Shown: positions 1 through 8,458 of the stretch, in pieces | Position numbering within the stretch: the stretch's first letter is position 1 | How the letters are laid out: each line of letters begins with the position of its first letter | Translations under genes and position numbers: made by a program | Assembly (NCBI GenBank): GCA_026984935.1 | Contig: JALSRD010000061.1 | Span: 1-52,760 of the forward strand | DNA from: Desulfobacterales bacterium | Lineage (GTDB): Bacteria; Desulfobacterota; Desulfobacteria; Desulfobacterales; JALSRD01 | DNA length: 52,760 nt | Reading direction: 5' to 3' | Notes under the pieces: generated by a model | The model's input: the letters and a program-made list of their open reading frames with translations, nothing else | The model's database searches: none | What the model was told of the DNA's origin: nothing

Positions 1-1
1 A

Positions 2-736
2 TTTGAACTGCTGCGGCCCCAGGGCCTTTTACGGCTGCGCAACTGGCATGAGGGCGACGCCTTCGATTACCGCAAGCTGATCGCCTATGCCGTGGACCGG
101 CGCATGCGCATCACGCCTTCCCAGCGACTGTACATCAAACACCTCAAGCACGCGCGGGACGTAGCCGTGCTGCTGCTGGTCGACATTTCACGCTCCACGG
201 CCAGCCGGCTGCCGGCCTCTGAATTTACCGTCCTGGATGTTGAAAAGGAGGCCATGGTGCTGTTCTGCGAGGCCCTCGAGAAATGCGGCGACGCCTTTGC
301 CGTGGCGGTTTTTCAAAGCCGTGGCCGCTTTGCCGTCACATACCGGCGCGTCAAATCCTTTGAAGACGCCATGGATGAACCCATGCGCCGGCGCATCGGC
401 GCCCTGAGCGCACAGGGTCGCACGCGCATGGGCACGGCCGTGCGTCATGCCACAGACAGCCTGGCGCGTCATGCGGCCCGGTTGCGCCTGCTGATGGTAC
501 TGAGCGACGGTTTTCCCAACGACACCGACTACAAGGGGACCTACGCCGTCCGTGATGCGGCCAAGGCCGTCAGCGAAGCCCGCGCCACCGGCATCCACGT
601 CCACGGCATCACCGTCAATTTGTCCGACGCCGCACCCCTGGACCGCATCTACGGCCGGGGCCGCCACAGTCTGATTTCCGACATCCGTGAACTGCCGCAC
701 AAGCTGCCGGCCATTTACCGCCATTTGACGCGCTGA
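2..736 (+). CDS. NorD-like von Willebrand factor A protein, C-terminal part (5' end outside window)
   Basis: The reading frame is open from the left edge, so the true start lies outside; the GTG at 92 is only an internal in-frame codon. The visible ~244 residues form the C-terminal vWA domain of the NorD/CbbO type. The metal-ion-dependent adhesion site is intact: DISRST (DxSxS), a later threonine in RTRMGTA, and LSDGFPND for the third loop. In the family this domain works with a MoxR-class AAA+ ATPase to activate or insert metal centres of a partner enzyme such as nitric oxide reductase or Rubisco. No MoxR gene is visible here, so the client is unknown. It could equally be a generic vWA protein of a MoxR-vWA pair. 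Confidence 0.8.
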   Translation, partial: FELLRPQGLLRLRNWHEGDAFDYRKLIAYAVDRRMRITPSQRLYIKHLKHARDVAVLLLVDISRSTASRLPASEFTVLDVEKEAMVLFCEALEKCGDAFAVAVFQSRGRFAVTYRRVKSFEDAMDEPMRRRIGALSAQGRTRMGTAVRHATDSLARHAARLRLLMVLSDGFPNDTDYKGTYAVRDAAKAVSEARATGIHVHGITVNLSDAAPLDRIYGRGRHSLISDIRELPHKLPAIYRHLTR

Positions 737-1412
737 GCCCGTGGCCGCAGCTGTTCGGCTTACCTTTTCCGAGACGTTTTTCTATTACCTGAATCTTGCA
801 CAGACAATTTTGAAAACTTATAAAATTGTAATGTTATCTCATGGTTGTCTATGGATGCAGCGCAATATTTTATAGCGTCATTGGTATGTTCGGAAACCTT
901 CCATTTTGACTTCAAAATTATCTGCCCTGCGGGAGCGCCGATTTTACCGCCTCTACTGTGATGCAGGGCATTTGCGTCTGTATACGACAGCTGCATGCCC
1001 TGCACCTTGTATAGGCGGCCAACGCGACGCTTGCAAAATTCAGGTATTAACACGATGAAACGCAGCGTTGGGAGATGACCGCTTTAGGAATCTGTGGAAA
1101 TGATTGCCAATAGAAATGAAATGGCCCGAAACACGGAAAGTCCGGCAGATGAACCGCCGGGCCGGGTAACGGGCCTACTGCTGCCGGCCGGCATCTTCGG
1201 CAAACAGGCACGCTATCATGAGGAGAAGGCGCTTGATATACCAATGAATCTCTTGGCGGCTTCTTCCGGGACAGCTTAATCGCATCGCACCGCGTTTTGA
1301 ACAGGGGAAACAGGCGCCTGCTCCTCAAACGCGGCGTTATGCTTGGCGGATAAACCTTGACTTACGATATGTAATGACGCAGTTATGAAACCGGAGTATC
1401 CGAAAAAGGCCA
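737..1412. other. Intergenic stretch with an AT-rich core, no convincing gene
   Basis: Nothing recognisable is coded here. About 770-900 is clearly more AT-rich than the surrounding genes. A reverse-strand open frame of 97 codons (760-1053) resembles no family I know and has no clear ribosome binding site. The stretch ends in a decayed antitoxin gene, so an old insertion or degraded accessory segment is the likeliest reading. No tRNA, riboswitch or strong terminator was seen. Confidence 0.4.
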
Positions 1413-1610
1413 ATGGCACCAACACGCACTGCTACAGAAGGCGGATCGCGGCTCTATCGGCTCATCGACGAAGCCGCTTCCTTTCATAAAACGATTTCCA
1501 TAAAGCGCAAACGTTGCCGTGCGGTGCTGATCTCCGAGGATAGCCGACGCTCCATCCGGAAAACGATCTGCTTGCTGGATTTTTCGGGAAAGCCCGGGGA
1601 TTTACCATGA
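1413..1610 (+). pseudogene. Decayed Phd/YefM-family antitoxin, toxin partner missing
   Basis: A 65-codon frame begins MAPTRTATEGGSRLYRLIDE and continues with ISIKRKR, AVLISEDS, RRSIRKT and ICLL. This follows the YefM/Phd pattern in order: TATEAR..LY.LID, then the I.I.GKR strand, then AVL(I/V)SEEDW, then the ..IQETLYLL helix. Several usually invariant positions are changed: AR of TATEAR reads GG, the glycine before KR reads K, and the W of EDW is lost. The tail after LL does not match the usual C-terminus. The frame runs 4 bases into rsmA and no YoeB/RelE-type toxin follows, so it looks like a solitary remnant. Whether it is still expressed cannot be told. Confidence 0.55.
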
Positions 1611-2476
1611 CTTCACCACGCAGCCTGCTGAAATTCGCGGATCTTGTTGCCAAAAAACAGCTGGGCCAGCATTTTCTGGCCGATGCGCACATCGCCGAGG
1701 CGATTGTTGCGGCGGCCGGAATCGGGCCGCGCGACACCGTCGTCGAAATCGGCGCCGGCTTGGGCGCCCTGACGATCCCGGCGGCACGCGCGGCCGGAAA
1801 GCTTTATGCCGTCGAGCTGGACAAGCGACTGCTGGACCTGCTGAGCACCGAGATCGTGGTCAGCGGTTTGCGCAATGTCGAGCTGATCCACAAGAATATT
1901 CTGCGGCTGGACGTTGCGGCACTGTGCGTATCACCCGGCGAACGGCTGGTGGTCCTGGGCAACCTGCCCTACAACATTTCGTCCCAGGTGCTGGTCGGCC
2001 TGATCCGGGCCCGCGACCGCATCGACCGGGCGGTGCTGATGTTTCAAAGGGAACTGGCGCAGCGCATCACGGCGCCGCCCGGCAGCCGAACCTACGGTCG
2101 GCTCAGCGCCATGCTGGCCTACTGTGCGCGCATCAATAAAGTGCTTACAGTGGCGGCTGACCGTTTTTTCCCCAAACCCAAGGTCGATTCCGAGGTCCTG
2201 AAAATCACCTTCTTCAAGGATCCACCGCCGCGCAGCCGCCGGGAAGACCTTCTCTTCGCCGTTATCAAGGCCGCCTTCGGCCAGCGCCGCAAGACCCTTA
2301 AAAACGCCTTGGCCAACAGCACGCTGGGTATCGACGGCACAACCATACATCAGGTGCTCAAGTCCGCCGACATCGATCCCCGCCGCCGCGCCGAGACCCT
2401 TGCGGCCGCAGAATTCCAGGCCATCGGCCGGGCACTAGAACCACTGGTGACGCCGCCGGACGTGCAAAAACCCTGA
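1607..2476 (+). CDS. rsmA: 16S rRNA dimethyladenosine transferase RsmA/KsgA
   Basis: Encodes 289 residues, slightly longer than the usual ~270. It dimethylates two adjacent adenines near the 3' end of 16S rRNA using S-adenosylmethionine, a late step of 30S assembly. Visible motifs in order: KKQLGQHFL at the N-terminus, the SAM-binding loop VVEIGAGLGALT, VELDKRL for the adenosine-binding acid, and the catalytic NLPYNIS. The C-terminal helical domain contains RRKTLKNAL. The ATG at 1607 overlaps the end of the decayed antitoxin frame by four bases. Downstream the reverse-strand phosphofructokinase gene converges within 6 bases, leaving essentially no room for a separate terminator. Confidence 0.95.
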   Translation: MTSPRSLLKFADLVAKKQLGQHFLADAHIAEAIVAAAGIGPRDTVVEIGAGLGALTIPAARAAGKLYAVELDKRLLDLLSTEIVVSGLRNVELIHKNILRLDVAALCVSPGERLVVLGNLPYNISSQVLVGLIRARDRIDRAVLMFQRELAQRITAPPGSRTYGRLSAMLAYCARINKVLTVAADRFFPKPKVDSEVLKITFFKDPPPRSRREDLLFAVIKAAFGQRRKTLKNALANSTLGIDGTTIHQVLKSADIDPRRRAETLAAAEFQAIGRALEPLVTPPDVQKP

Positions 2477-2482
2477 AATCCG

Positions 2483-4582
2483 TTAGGTATCCCCCTGCCC
2501 CAGCGCGTTTAAAAAAAGCGTCAGCGGCCGGTCCTCCTCGGTCGCCCCGCTCAGGTGGATGGGTGCCGGGCTGCGGTAGTGGTCGGGGCCCGGCTCGGCG
2601 GCCAGCCACTGCTCGCGAAAGGCCTTGACGACCTGAAAAGCGTTGGAGTGGATGTCCACCAGGCTTTTCTCCAGCACCAGCGCCAGCTTGCCCTTGCGCT
2701 CCTCCAGGTGCATCAGCGGAGCGATGGGGATCCCCACGGGCTCCCAGCGCTCGAAGTCCAGCTCCAGGTTGCGGATGGCGGCCATCTGACCGGTAACGCC
2801 GTTGGCGATCAGGCTGAACACCGTCAGGCCCAGGTTGTAGGTGTACTTGCAGTCGAAGCGTGTGGGGTGGCTGCCGCGGCCGTCGTAGCCGTAAAAATGG
2901 ACCTGGGTCTTGAACTTGGGTACCGATTTCTTATAGATTTTCAGCACCGCGGCCGGCACTTCCTCTTCTCCGTCCTGCATGCCGGCATCGGCCAGCACCT
3001 GTCCGAGGGTTTTTTCGGATATAATGTCGGCTTTCATCAGCAGGTAATGCGCGCCGGGATTGCGGAATAAAACCGGCGCGTAGGCATCGGCATCCAGTCC
3101 GCCCTTTTGCATGACCTGCCGGTAGTAGCTGCTCTCGATGCCCATCTTGTAGCGCCCCTCTTCCCAGAGGATGTCCAGGTAGTCTCTCACCAGGCCCATG
3201 ATGACCCTTTCGGTCTTGACCTGCGAAAACTGGAAGTTGCCGTGGCTGTCGCGCTCGGTGAGCAGACCATCCTGGAAAAATTCCGGCAGATCGTTGAACA
3301 GATCGTCGTCGCGTTCATTCCAGATGGCGATGGCGCCCTGCTCCCTGGAGCGCCGGGCCAGGCGGCGCAGATACTCGAGCTTGTTTTCCAGCAGCGGGTG
3401 GTCGGCGTGGAAATCGCGGTCGTGCGTGTGGTTGTACTCACCGATGATGGTGTTGAGCTTGACGATGAACACCTGGATTTCGTTGATGAACTCCAGGACC
3501 CCCTCGGGGATGACCAGCACGCCGCAGTTCTTGCCCACCGCGGCACGGCGCACGATGCCGTCGCAGACCACGCGCGACAGGTGCCTGAGCGTCATGCCGT
3601 AAGCGTTGAAATCCACGTCCCCGCGCCGGCGGGCCTTCTCCAGGCGTTCGGTATCCACGTAGTCGGCCAGGTCCTCGCCGATGAGCGTCATGTTGGCGTG
3701 GGTCTGCAGCGCCACCTCCAGGGCCAGGTGGCTGGCCGAACGCCCCATCACCTTGCAGATGTGCCAGTACTTCATGTCGGAATTGCAGTCCGTGCACAGG
3801 TTGCTGACATTCTGTGCAAAACCGCGCGCGGCACTGTGAAATCCAAAGGACACGGCGCACAGCACGCGTCCGTCCGCATCCTTGACCTGCACATCGCCGT
3901 CGATGGTCTTGGGGACACCGATAACCTGGACCCCGTCCTCCAGCATCTCCTGCGCCAGGAAGGCCGCGTTGGTGTTGGAGTCGTCGCCGCCCACGATGAC
4001 CAGGGCATCGAGCCCCAGCAGTTTGCAGGTCTCGCGGGAAAGCTGCATTTTCTCAGGCGTGTCGATCTTGGTGCGCCCGGTCTTGATCATGCCGAACCCG
4101 CCCAGGTTGCGGTGGGCGTCGACGATTTCAGCGGTCAATTCGACGCTCTGGTTTTCAATGATGCCGTCCGGCCCCATCAAAAACCCGTAAACGCGCGAAT
4201 CGGGGTTGGCCCGTTTGGCGGCATCGTAGAGGCCGGCGATCACATTATGCCCACCGGGTGCCGGGCCGCCGGAAAAAACGATGCCGATATTGCGGCGACG
4301 GGCGTAGTTTTCCCGCTGTCCGGGGGCCAGCGCATCGCGTCCCCTGACCACCTGTACCCGCCCACCGATGATCCCGGGCAGCCGGCGGCGGGTTTCGCGG
4401 TCGATTTCGAAGCGGTAACGCCCGTCGGCCTCAAGCACGGTGTAGGGTTGATCGAAGACGGCGCAGATCGGCGGCTGGTCCTGCTGCCGTGCAACCAGGG
4501 CCGGGTTATGGTCCTTCACAATCTCGGCAACTTCCGGCAGCCGCAGCAGGTCTTCTATGGCGGTATTGCTTTTCTCTGGCAT
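2483..4582 (-). CDS. pfp: Pyrophosphate-dependent 6-phosphofructokinase, long form
   Basis: Encodes 699 residues. It phosphorylates fructose 6-phosphate with pyrophosphate, a reversible glycolytic step (EC 2.7.1.90). The N-terminal nucleotide/PPi loop reads GIVFSGGPAPGGHN; IVGGDDSNTNA has the GGDD aspartate typical of PPi-using enzymes; PKTIDGD supplies the lysine and catalytic aspartate region; MGRSASHLALE is the sugar-phosphate loop. These match the long plant/spirochaete-type clade, although 699 residues exceeds the ~550 of many members, with extra length at the N-terminus and after the catalytic core. The start is backed by GGAGGAG just upstream of the ATG. It is divergent from the FAH-family gene and convergent with rsmA. 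Confidence 0.9.
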   Translation of the reverse strand: MPEKSNTAIEDLLRLPEVAEIVKDHNPALVARQQDQPPICAVFDQPYTVLEADGRYRFEIDRETRRRLPGIIGGRVQVVRGRDALAPGQRENYARRRNIGIVFSGGPAPGGHNVIAGLYDAAKRANPDSRVYGFLMGPDGIIENQSVELTAEIVDAHRNLGGFGMIKTGRTKIDTPEKMQLSRETCKLLGLDALVIVGGDDSNTNAAFLAQEMLEDGVQVIGVPKTIDGDVQVKDADGRVLCAVSFGFHSAARGFAQNVSNLCTDCNSDMKYWHICKVMGRSASHLALEVALQTHANMTLIGEDLADYVDTERLEKARRRGDVDFNAYGMTLRHLSRVVCDGIVRRAAVGKNCGVLVIPEGVLEFINEIQVFIVKLNTIIGEYNHTHDRDFHADHPLLENKLEYLRRLARRSREQGAIAIWNERDDDLFNDLPEFFQDGLLTERDSHGNFQFSQVKTERVIMGLVRDYLDILWEEGRYKMGIESSYYRQVMQKGGLDADAYAPVLFRNPGAHYLLMKADIISEKTLGQVLADAGMQDGEEEVPAAVLKIYKKSVPKFKTQVHFYGYDGRGSHPTRFDCKYTYNLGLTVFSLIANGVTGQMAAIRNLELDFERWEPVGIPIAPLMHLEERKGKLALVLEKSLVDIHSNAFQVVKAFREQWLAAEPGPDHYRSPAPIHLSGATEEDRPLTLFLNALGQGDT

Positions 4583-4819
4583 GGCGCTCCTCCCACAAGC
4601 TTTTGGAGTAATTCGAAGAACAGCCTGTGAGACAAGACTATCTCCGAAGACTGAAAGGTGTCAAGCCCCTTTCAAAACAGGCACGCTTCAGCGGCCGCAT
4701 GGACGGCCAACCCGGTGAAAAAGTTTCCTTTGACCCCGGCGGACGCTTCTGGTAGGCAGGACACATACTCTGACTTTTCGAGACACGGCGGCAAGCCGGC
4801 GTTTTACAGGAGAATGCCC

Positions 4820-5536
4820 ATGGTCACACTGCCCGTTGCCGGAAGAGATGTTCCCTACACCGTCAATCCATCCAAAATCATCGCCCTGGGCCTGAACTAC
4901 CGTGAGCACATCGCCGAAAGCCACTCCGTCAAGGTACGCGGCTTCACCGATGAAGTGCCGGCGGAGCCCATGCTGTTTCCCAAGACGCCCAACGTGCTGA
5001 TCGGGCCGCAGGAACCCATCGTGATTCCACGCTTTTTAAAGCGGTACGACTTTGACGAACCGCGCGTGGATTACGAGGCCGAACTGGCCGTGATCATCGG
5101 GAAGCGCTGCAGGGACGTCCCGGCCGAAAATGCCGACGCCTGCATTTTCGGCTACACCTGCCTGAACGATGTCAGCCAGCGCAACCTGCAGACCGGTGAC
5201 CGCACCGGCTGGTTCCGGGGGAAATCACTGGACACATTCGGCCCCATCGGTCCCCGCGTGGTATTGCCGCAGGATATCGGCGACCCCCAGGCGCTCTTTA
5301 TCCGCTGCCGGCTGAACGGCAAAACCGTCCAGGATTCCAATACACGCCAGATGATTTTCAAGCTCCCGGACATCATCGCCTTCGTCTCGGCGAACTTCAC
5401 GCTGATACCCGGCGATATCATCTCCACCGGAACGCCCAGCGGCGTCGGAGCTCTGCACCACGGTGACGTGGTCGAGGTCGAGATCGAAAACATCGGCACC
5501 TTGAGCAACCCGGTAATTGACGAATGCCGCGACTGA
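4820..5536 (+). CDS. Fumarylacetoacetate hydrolase (FAH) family protein
   Basis: About 238 residues from the ATG at 4820, chosen because AGGAGA lies ~7 bases upstream; the frame is open further upstream to 4658 but that part is not family-like. The FAH fold is clear: IALGLNYREHI, DYEAELAVIIG with the metal-binding glutamates, FGYTCLNDVSQRN, GKSLDTFGPIGP and GDIISTGTPSGVG. Family members hydrolyse or isomerise acylpyruvates and related 2-oxo acids in aromatic or amino-acid catabolism, and many are oxaloacetate tautomerases or decarboxylases. The substrate cannot be read from the sequence, and the neighbours (a zinc ribbon and an amino acid importer) do not settle it. Confidence 0.88.
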   Translation: MVTLPVAGRDVPYTVNPSKIIALGLNYREHIAESHSVKVRGFTDEVPAEPMLFPKTPNVLIGPQEPIVIPRFLKRYDFDEPRVDYEAELAVIIGKRCRDVPAENADACIFGYTCLNDVSQRNLQTGDRTGWFRGKSLDTFGPIGPRVVLPQDIGDPQALFIRCRLNGKTVQDSNTRQMIFKLPDIIAFVSANFTLIPGDIISTGTPSGVGALHHGDVVEVEIENIGTLSNPVIDECRD

Positions 5537-5633
5537 TGGAACGCGGCGGTAAACAAAACTTTACTTTCACCCCCCCTTGGGTTATAGGGAAACGACATCT
5601 TAAACTGCTTTTGCCCGCCTTGAGGACATTTTT

Positions 5634-5783
5634 ATGCCAAAACGAGAAGCTGTTGAAATCATGTGTCCGAAATGCAAACGCACGGCCATCGTGTATTTCC
5701 CCATGGAAGAACTTCCCAAATGCGACGGCTGTGGCATCCGCATGGTCATCCGGGAACTGCTACGCGAGGGGAAATCGTATTAG
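5634..5783 (+). CDS. Small zinc-ribbon protein, 49 residues
   Basis: A short frame from ATG 5634 to TAG 5783, preceded by GAGGA at good spacing. It has two CxxC knuckles, CPKC near residue 11 and CDGC near residue 30, separated by ~16 residues that include IVYFPMEELPK. This is the layout of a minimal treble-clef or rubredoxin-like zinc ribbon. It sits between the FAH-family gene and the amino acid transporter, on the same strand as both. No specific function is known to me; such ribbons bind nucleic acid or protein partners. Regular codon use, a good Shine-Dalgarno and paired cysteines argue for a real gene. Confidence 0.7.
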   Translation: MPKREAVEIMCPKCKRTAIVYFPMEELPKCDGCGIRMVIRELLREGKSY

Positions 5784-5860
5784 GACAACCCGTCTTTGTA
5801 TATTGAAAAGCGGGCCTGGGCCCGGTTCCTGTTAACACTAGTAAAAAAGGAGGTATTGGA

Positions 5861-6703
5861 ATGAAAAAGGGTTTGTTTTTCTGTCTTGCGGCGCTGTTGG
5901 TAGCCGGGGTCTTCGTTTCCACGCTGGCTTTCGGCGCGGACATCGAACTGGCCAAAAAGTCCACCCTGGAAAAAATCCTGAAGCGCGGCGTACTGCGCGT
6001 GGGCATGGAAGCCGGCTACCAGCCTTTCGAGATGCAGGATGAAAAGGGCAACATCGTGGGCTTTGACGTGGACATGGCCTATGAAATGGGCAAGGCCATT
6101 TTCGGCAAGGGCGGCGAAAAAAAGGTCAAACTGGTCAACACGGCCTGGGACGGCATCATTCCGGCCCTGATGACCGACAAGTTCGACATCATCATGAGCG
6201 GCATGACCGTGCTGCAGAGCCGCAACCTGAAGGTCAACTTCTGCGACCCCTACTACTACATCGGCCAGTGCCTGCTGATCAACAAGAAGAACGCCGGCAA
6301 GATCAAGACCTATCATGACCTCAATAAAAAGGGCATGATCGTGGTCAGCAAGCTGGGCGTCACCGGCGCTTTTACGGCCGAAAAGCTGATGCCCAAGGCT
6401 ACTTTGCGCCTCTTCAAAACCGAGTCCGACGGCGCCCTGCAGGTGGCCAACGGCCTGGCCGACGCCTTCGTCTACGACGAGCCCCAGGTGCGCGTCTTTG
6501 CCGCCAAGTACAAGGACAAGACCGTGGGCCTGTACACGCCGCTGACATACGAACCGCTGGCCTGGGCCATCAACAAGGGTGACCCGGATTTCATGAACTG
6601 GCTGAACAACTTCCTGCGCCAGGTGCGCGGCGACGGGCGCTGGGAAAAACTCAAACAGAAATGGTTTGTGGACTACCTGTCTAAGCTTGCTAAAAAACAG
6701 TAA
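5861..6703 (+). CDS. Polar amino acid ABC transporter, periplasmic substrate-binding protein
   Basis: Encodes 280 residues with a classic Sec signal peptide (MKKGLFF... ending LAFGA, cleaved near residue 25). The mature part follows family 3 solute-binding proteins: LKRGVLRVGMEAGYQPFE, GNIVGFDVDMA, WDGIIPALMTDKFDIIMSGM and a C-terminal lobe ending KQKWFVDYL. The bound ligand is probably a polar amino acid, but the specificity is not readable. The start is well supported by AAGGAGG about 7 bases before the ATG. Its permease and ATPase follow directly, so the three genes form a complete importer operon. Confidence 0.92.
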   Translation: MKKGLFFCLAALLVAGVFVSTLAFGADIELAKKSTLEKILKRGVLRVGMEAGYQPFEMQDEKGNIVGFDVDMAYEMGKAIFGKGGEKKVKLVNTAWDGIIPALMTDKFDIIMSGMTVLQSRNLKVNFCDPYYYIGQCLLINKKNAGKIKTYHDLNKKGMIVVSKLGVTGAFTAEKLMPKATLRLFKTESDGALQVANGLADAFVYDEPQVRVFAAKYKDKTVGLYTPLTYEPLAWAINKGDPDFMNWLNNFLRQVRGDGRWEKLKQKWFVDYLSKLAKKQ

Positions 6704-6772
6704 AATCATACTCCGGCAGGGGTCAGCAGGCAGCGCTTTCCCCTGCCGCAACCGCATGCAAGGAGGCCGGGT

Positions 6773-7570
6773 TTGCATTTCAACAAGCGATCCCTGATCA
6801 CCCTGGCTGTGCTGGCGGCCGTGCTGGCCGGGATGTACTACTTTTTCACCAAACGCGGCATCACCTACATCTGGCACTGGGAGAGTATCCCGGAAATGCT
6901 CTTTTACCGCGGCGGTAAATCGGCGGCCGACCCCAGCGTGCATCTGCGTATGGGCATCCTGATGATCGGCTTCATGCTGACACTAAAGATCTCCATTACA
7001 GCGACCTTTTTCGCCATCATCATCGGCACCATCGTGGGCATTACCCGGCTTTCCAGCGAACCCATCACCCGCCTGCTTTCCTCGGTTTACGTCGAACTGA
7101 TCCGCAACACGCCCCTGCTGGTGCAGATCTATATCATATACTTCTTCTTCGGATCCATGCTGCGGTTGTCGGCTTTTACCGCCGGCACGGCGGCCCTGGC
7201 GATTTTTGCCGGCGCCTACGTGGGGGAAATCGTGCGTGCCGGCATTCAGTCCATCCACAAGGGCCAGATGGAGGCCTCGCGCTCGTTGGGCATGAGCTAT
7301 GCCCAGGCCATGCGCCACGTGATTCTGCCACAGGCTTTCAAACGCATCATTCCACCGCTGGCCGGCCAGTTCATTTCGCTGATCAAGGACTCTTCCCTGG
7401 TTTCGGTCATCGCCCTGGCTGATCTCATGTTCCAGGGCCAACAGGCGGTGGCCCGCACCTACTATGCTTTTGAAATCTATTTTACGGTCGCCGCGCTGTA
7501 CCTGGTACTGACGTTCACGCTGTCCATCGCCACCCAGTTTATCGAAAGGAGACTTGCGATCAGTGATTAA
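6773..7570 (+). CDS. Polar amino acid ABC transporter, permease (HisM/GlnP type)
   Basis: Encodes 265 residues starting at TTG 6773, chosen because AGGAGG ends 6 bases before it. After an N-terminal membrane segment ([15 protein letters not shown]) and a periplasmic loop come several transmembrane helices ([19 protein letters not shown] onward). The EAA cytoplasmic loop that docks the ATPase is visible as [39 protein letters not shown] is typical of the HisM/GlnP permease family. Only one permease gene is present, so a homodimer is likely. The gene overlaps the start of the ATPase gene by 8 bases, suggesting translational coupling. Confidence 0.92.
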   Translation: MHFNKRSLITLAVLAAVLAGMYYFFTKRGITYIWHWESIPEMLFYRGGKSAADPSVHLRMGILMIGFMLTLKISITATFFAIIIGTIVGITRLSSEPITRLLSSVYVELIRNTPLLVQIYIIYFFFGSMLRLSAFTAGTAALAIFAGAYVGEIVRAGIQSIHKGQMEASRSLGMSYAQAMRHVILPQAFKRIIPPLAGQFISLIKDSSLVSVIALADLMFQGQQAVARTYYAFEIYFTVAALYLVLTFTLSIATQFIERRLAISD

Positions 7571-8300
7571 AGCCGAGCATCTTTTCAAAACCTTCACCAC
7601 CCCGGATCATCGTGAAGTCAAGGCTCTGGTGGATGTCTCCATTGAAATCGAAAAGGGCGAGGTGGTGGTCGTCATCGGGCCCTCCGGGTCCGGCAAGAGC
7701 ACCTTTTTGAGGTGCCTCAACCGGCTCGAGGACATCGACAGCGGCCGGCTGCTTATCGACGGCATCGATATCTACGCCAAGAAAATTGATTTGAACAAGG
7801 TACGCGAAGAAATCGGCATGGTTTTTCAGCACTTCAACCTGTTCCCGCACAAAACCGTACTTGAAAACGTGCTGCTGGCCCAAATCATCGTGCGTAAGCG
7901 CAACCGGCAGGAGGCCACGGAAATCGCCCGCAGCCTGCTCGAAAAAGTCGGCATTCTGGAGAAGGAAAATGCTTACCCGGCCCAGCTTTCCGGCGGCCAG
8001 CAGCAGCGCGTGGCCATTGCCCGCTCGCTGGCCATGCATCCGAAAATCATGCTCTTCGACGAGGCCACTTCGGCACTGGACCCGGAGATGATCGGCGAAG
8101 TGCTGGAGGTAATGAAAAAGCTCGCCCGTGAAGGTATGACCATGGTGGTGGTCACCCATGAAATGGGTTTCGCGCGCGAGGTTTCCGACCGTGTGATTTT
8201 TATGGAGGATGGAAAGATCGTCGAGGAAGGTACCGCCGAACACTTTTTCACCAACCCGACCAGTGAACGCACCAAGCTGTTTTTGAGCCAGATTCTATAG
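7563..8300 (+). CDS. Polar amino acid ABC transporter, ATP-binding protein (GlnQ type)
   Basis: About 245 residues. The GTG at 7563 is preferred over an in-frame TTG at 7554, because it gives the usual [11 protein letters not shown] start and better spacing from AAGGAGA (7546-7552). All ATPase motifs are present: Walker [11 protein letters not shown]-loop [11 protein letters not shown], signature [16 protein letters not shown], Walker [15 protein letters not shown] and the switch histidine in VVTHEMGFA. It powers uptake by the preceding binding protein and permease. It is the last gene of the three-gene operon; a 158-base gap separates it from smc. Confidence 0.95.
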   Translation: MIKAEHLFKTFTTPDHREVKALVDVSIEIEKGEVVVVIGPSGSGKSTFLRCLNRLEDIDSGRLLIDGIDIYAKKIDLNKVREEIGMVFQHFNLFPHKTVLENVLLAQIIVRKRNRQEATEIARSLLEKVGILEKENAYPAQLSGGQQQRVAIARSLAMHPKIMLFDEATSALDPEMIGEVLEVMKKLAREGMTMVVVTHEMGFAREVSDRVIFMEDGKIVEEGTAEHFFTNPTSERTKLFLSQIL

Positions 8301-8458
8301 CCCGACTTACACCACATCTTGTAGAAGCTGCGTATTTTTATACCTTCCCTTGTGTTTTTTCTTTACAAATGCGCCAAACCCTGCTATTTGCCCGTTCAAA
8401 TGGCAGCCAATATCTCTTTTCTTCCGAACCCCAACGCCCGGGTACGGAGACAGACCCC

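Noticed and set aside
3107-4630. 507-codon plus-strand frame opposite the phosphofructokinase gene
   Set aside because: It mirrors codons of a confidently identified enzyme on the other strand and has no family motifs.
5861-8300. The amino acid ABC genes as the missing exporter for the giant protein
   Set aside because: They form a self-contained importer operon with its own binding protein and a GlnQ-type ATPase, more than 29 kb away.
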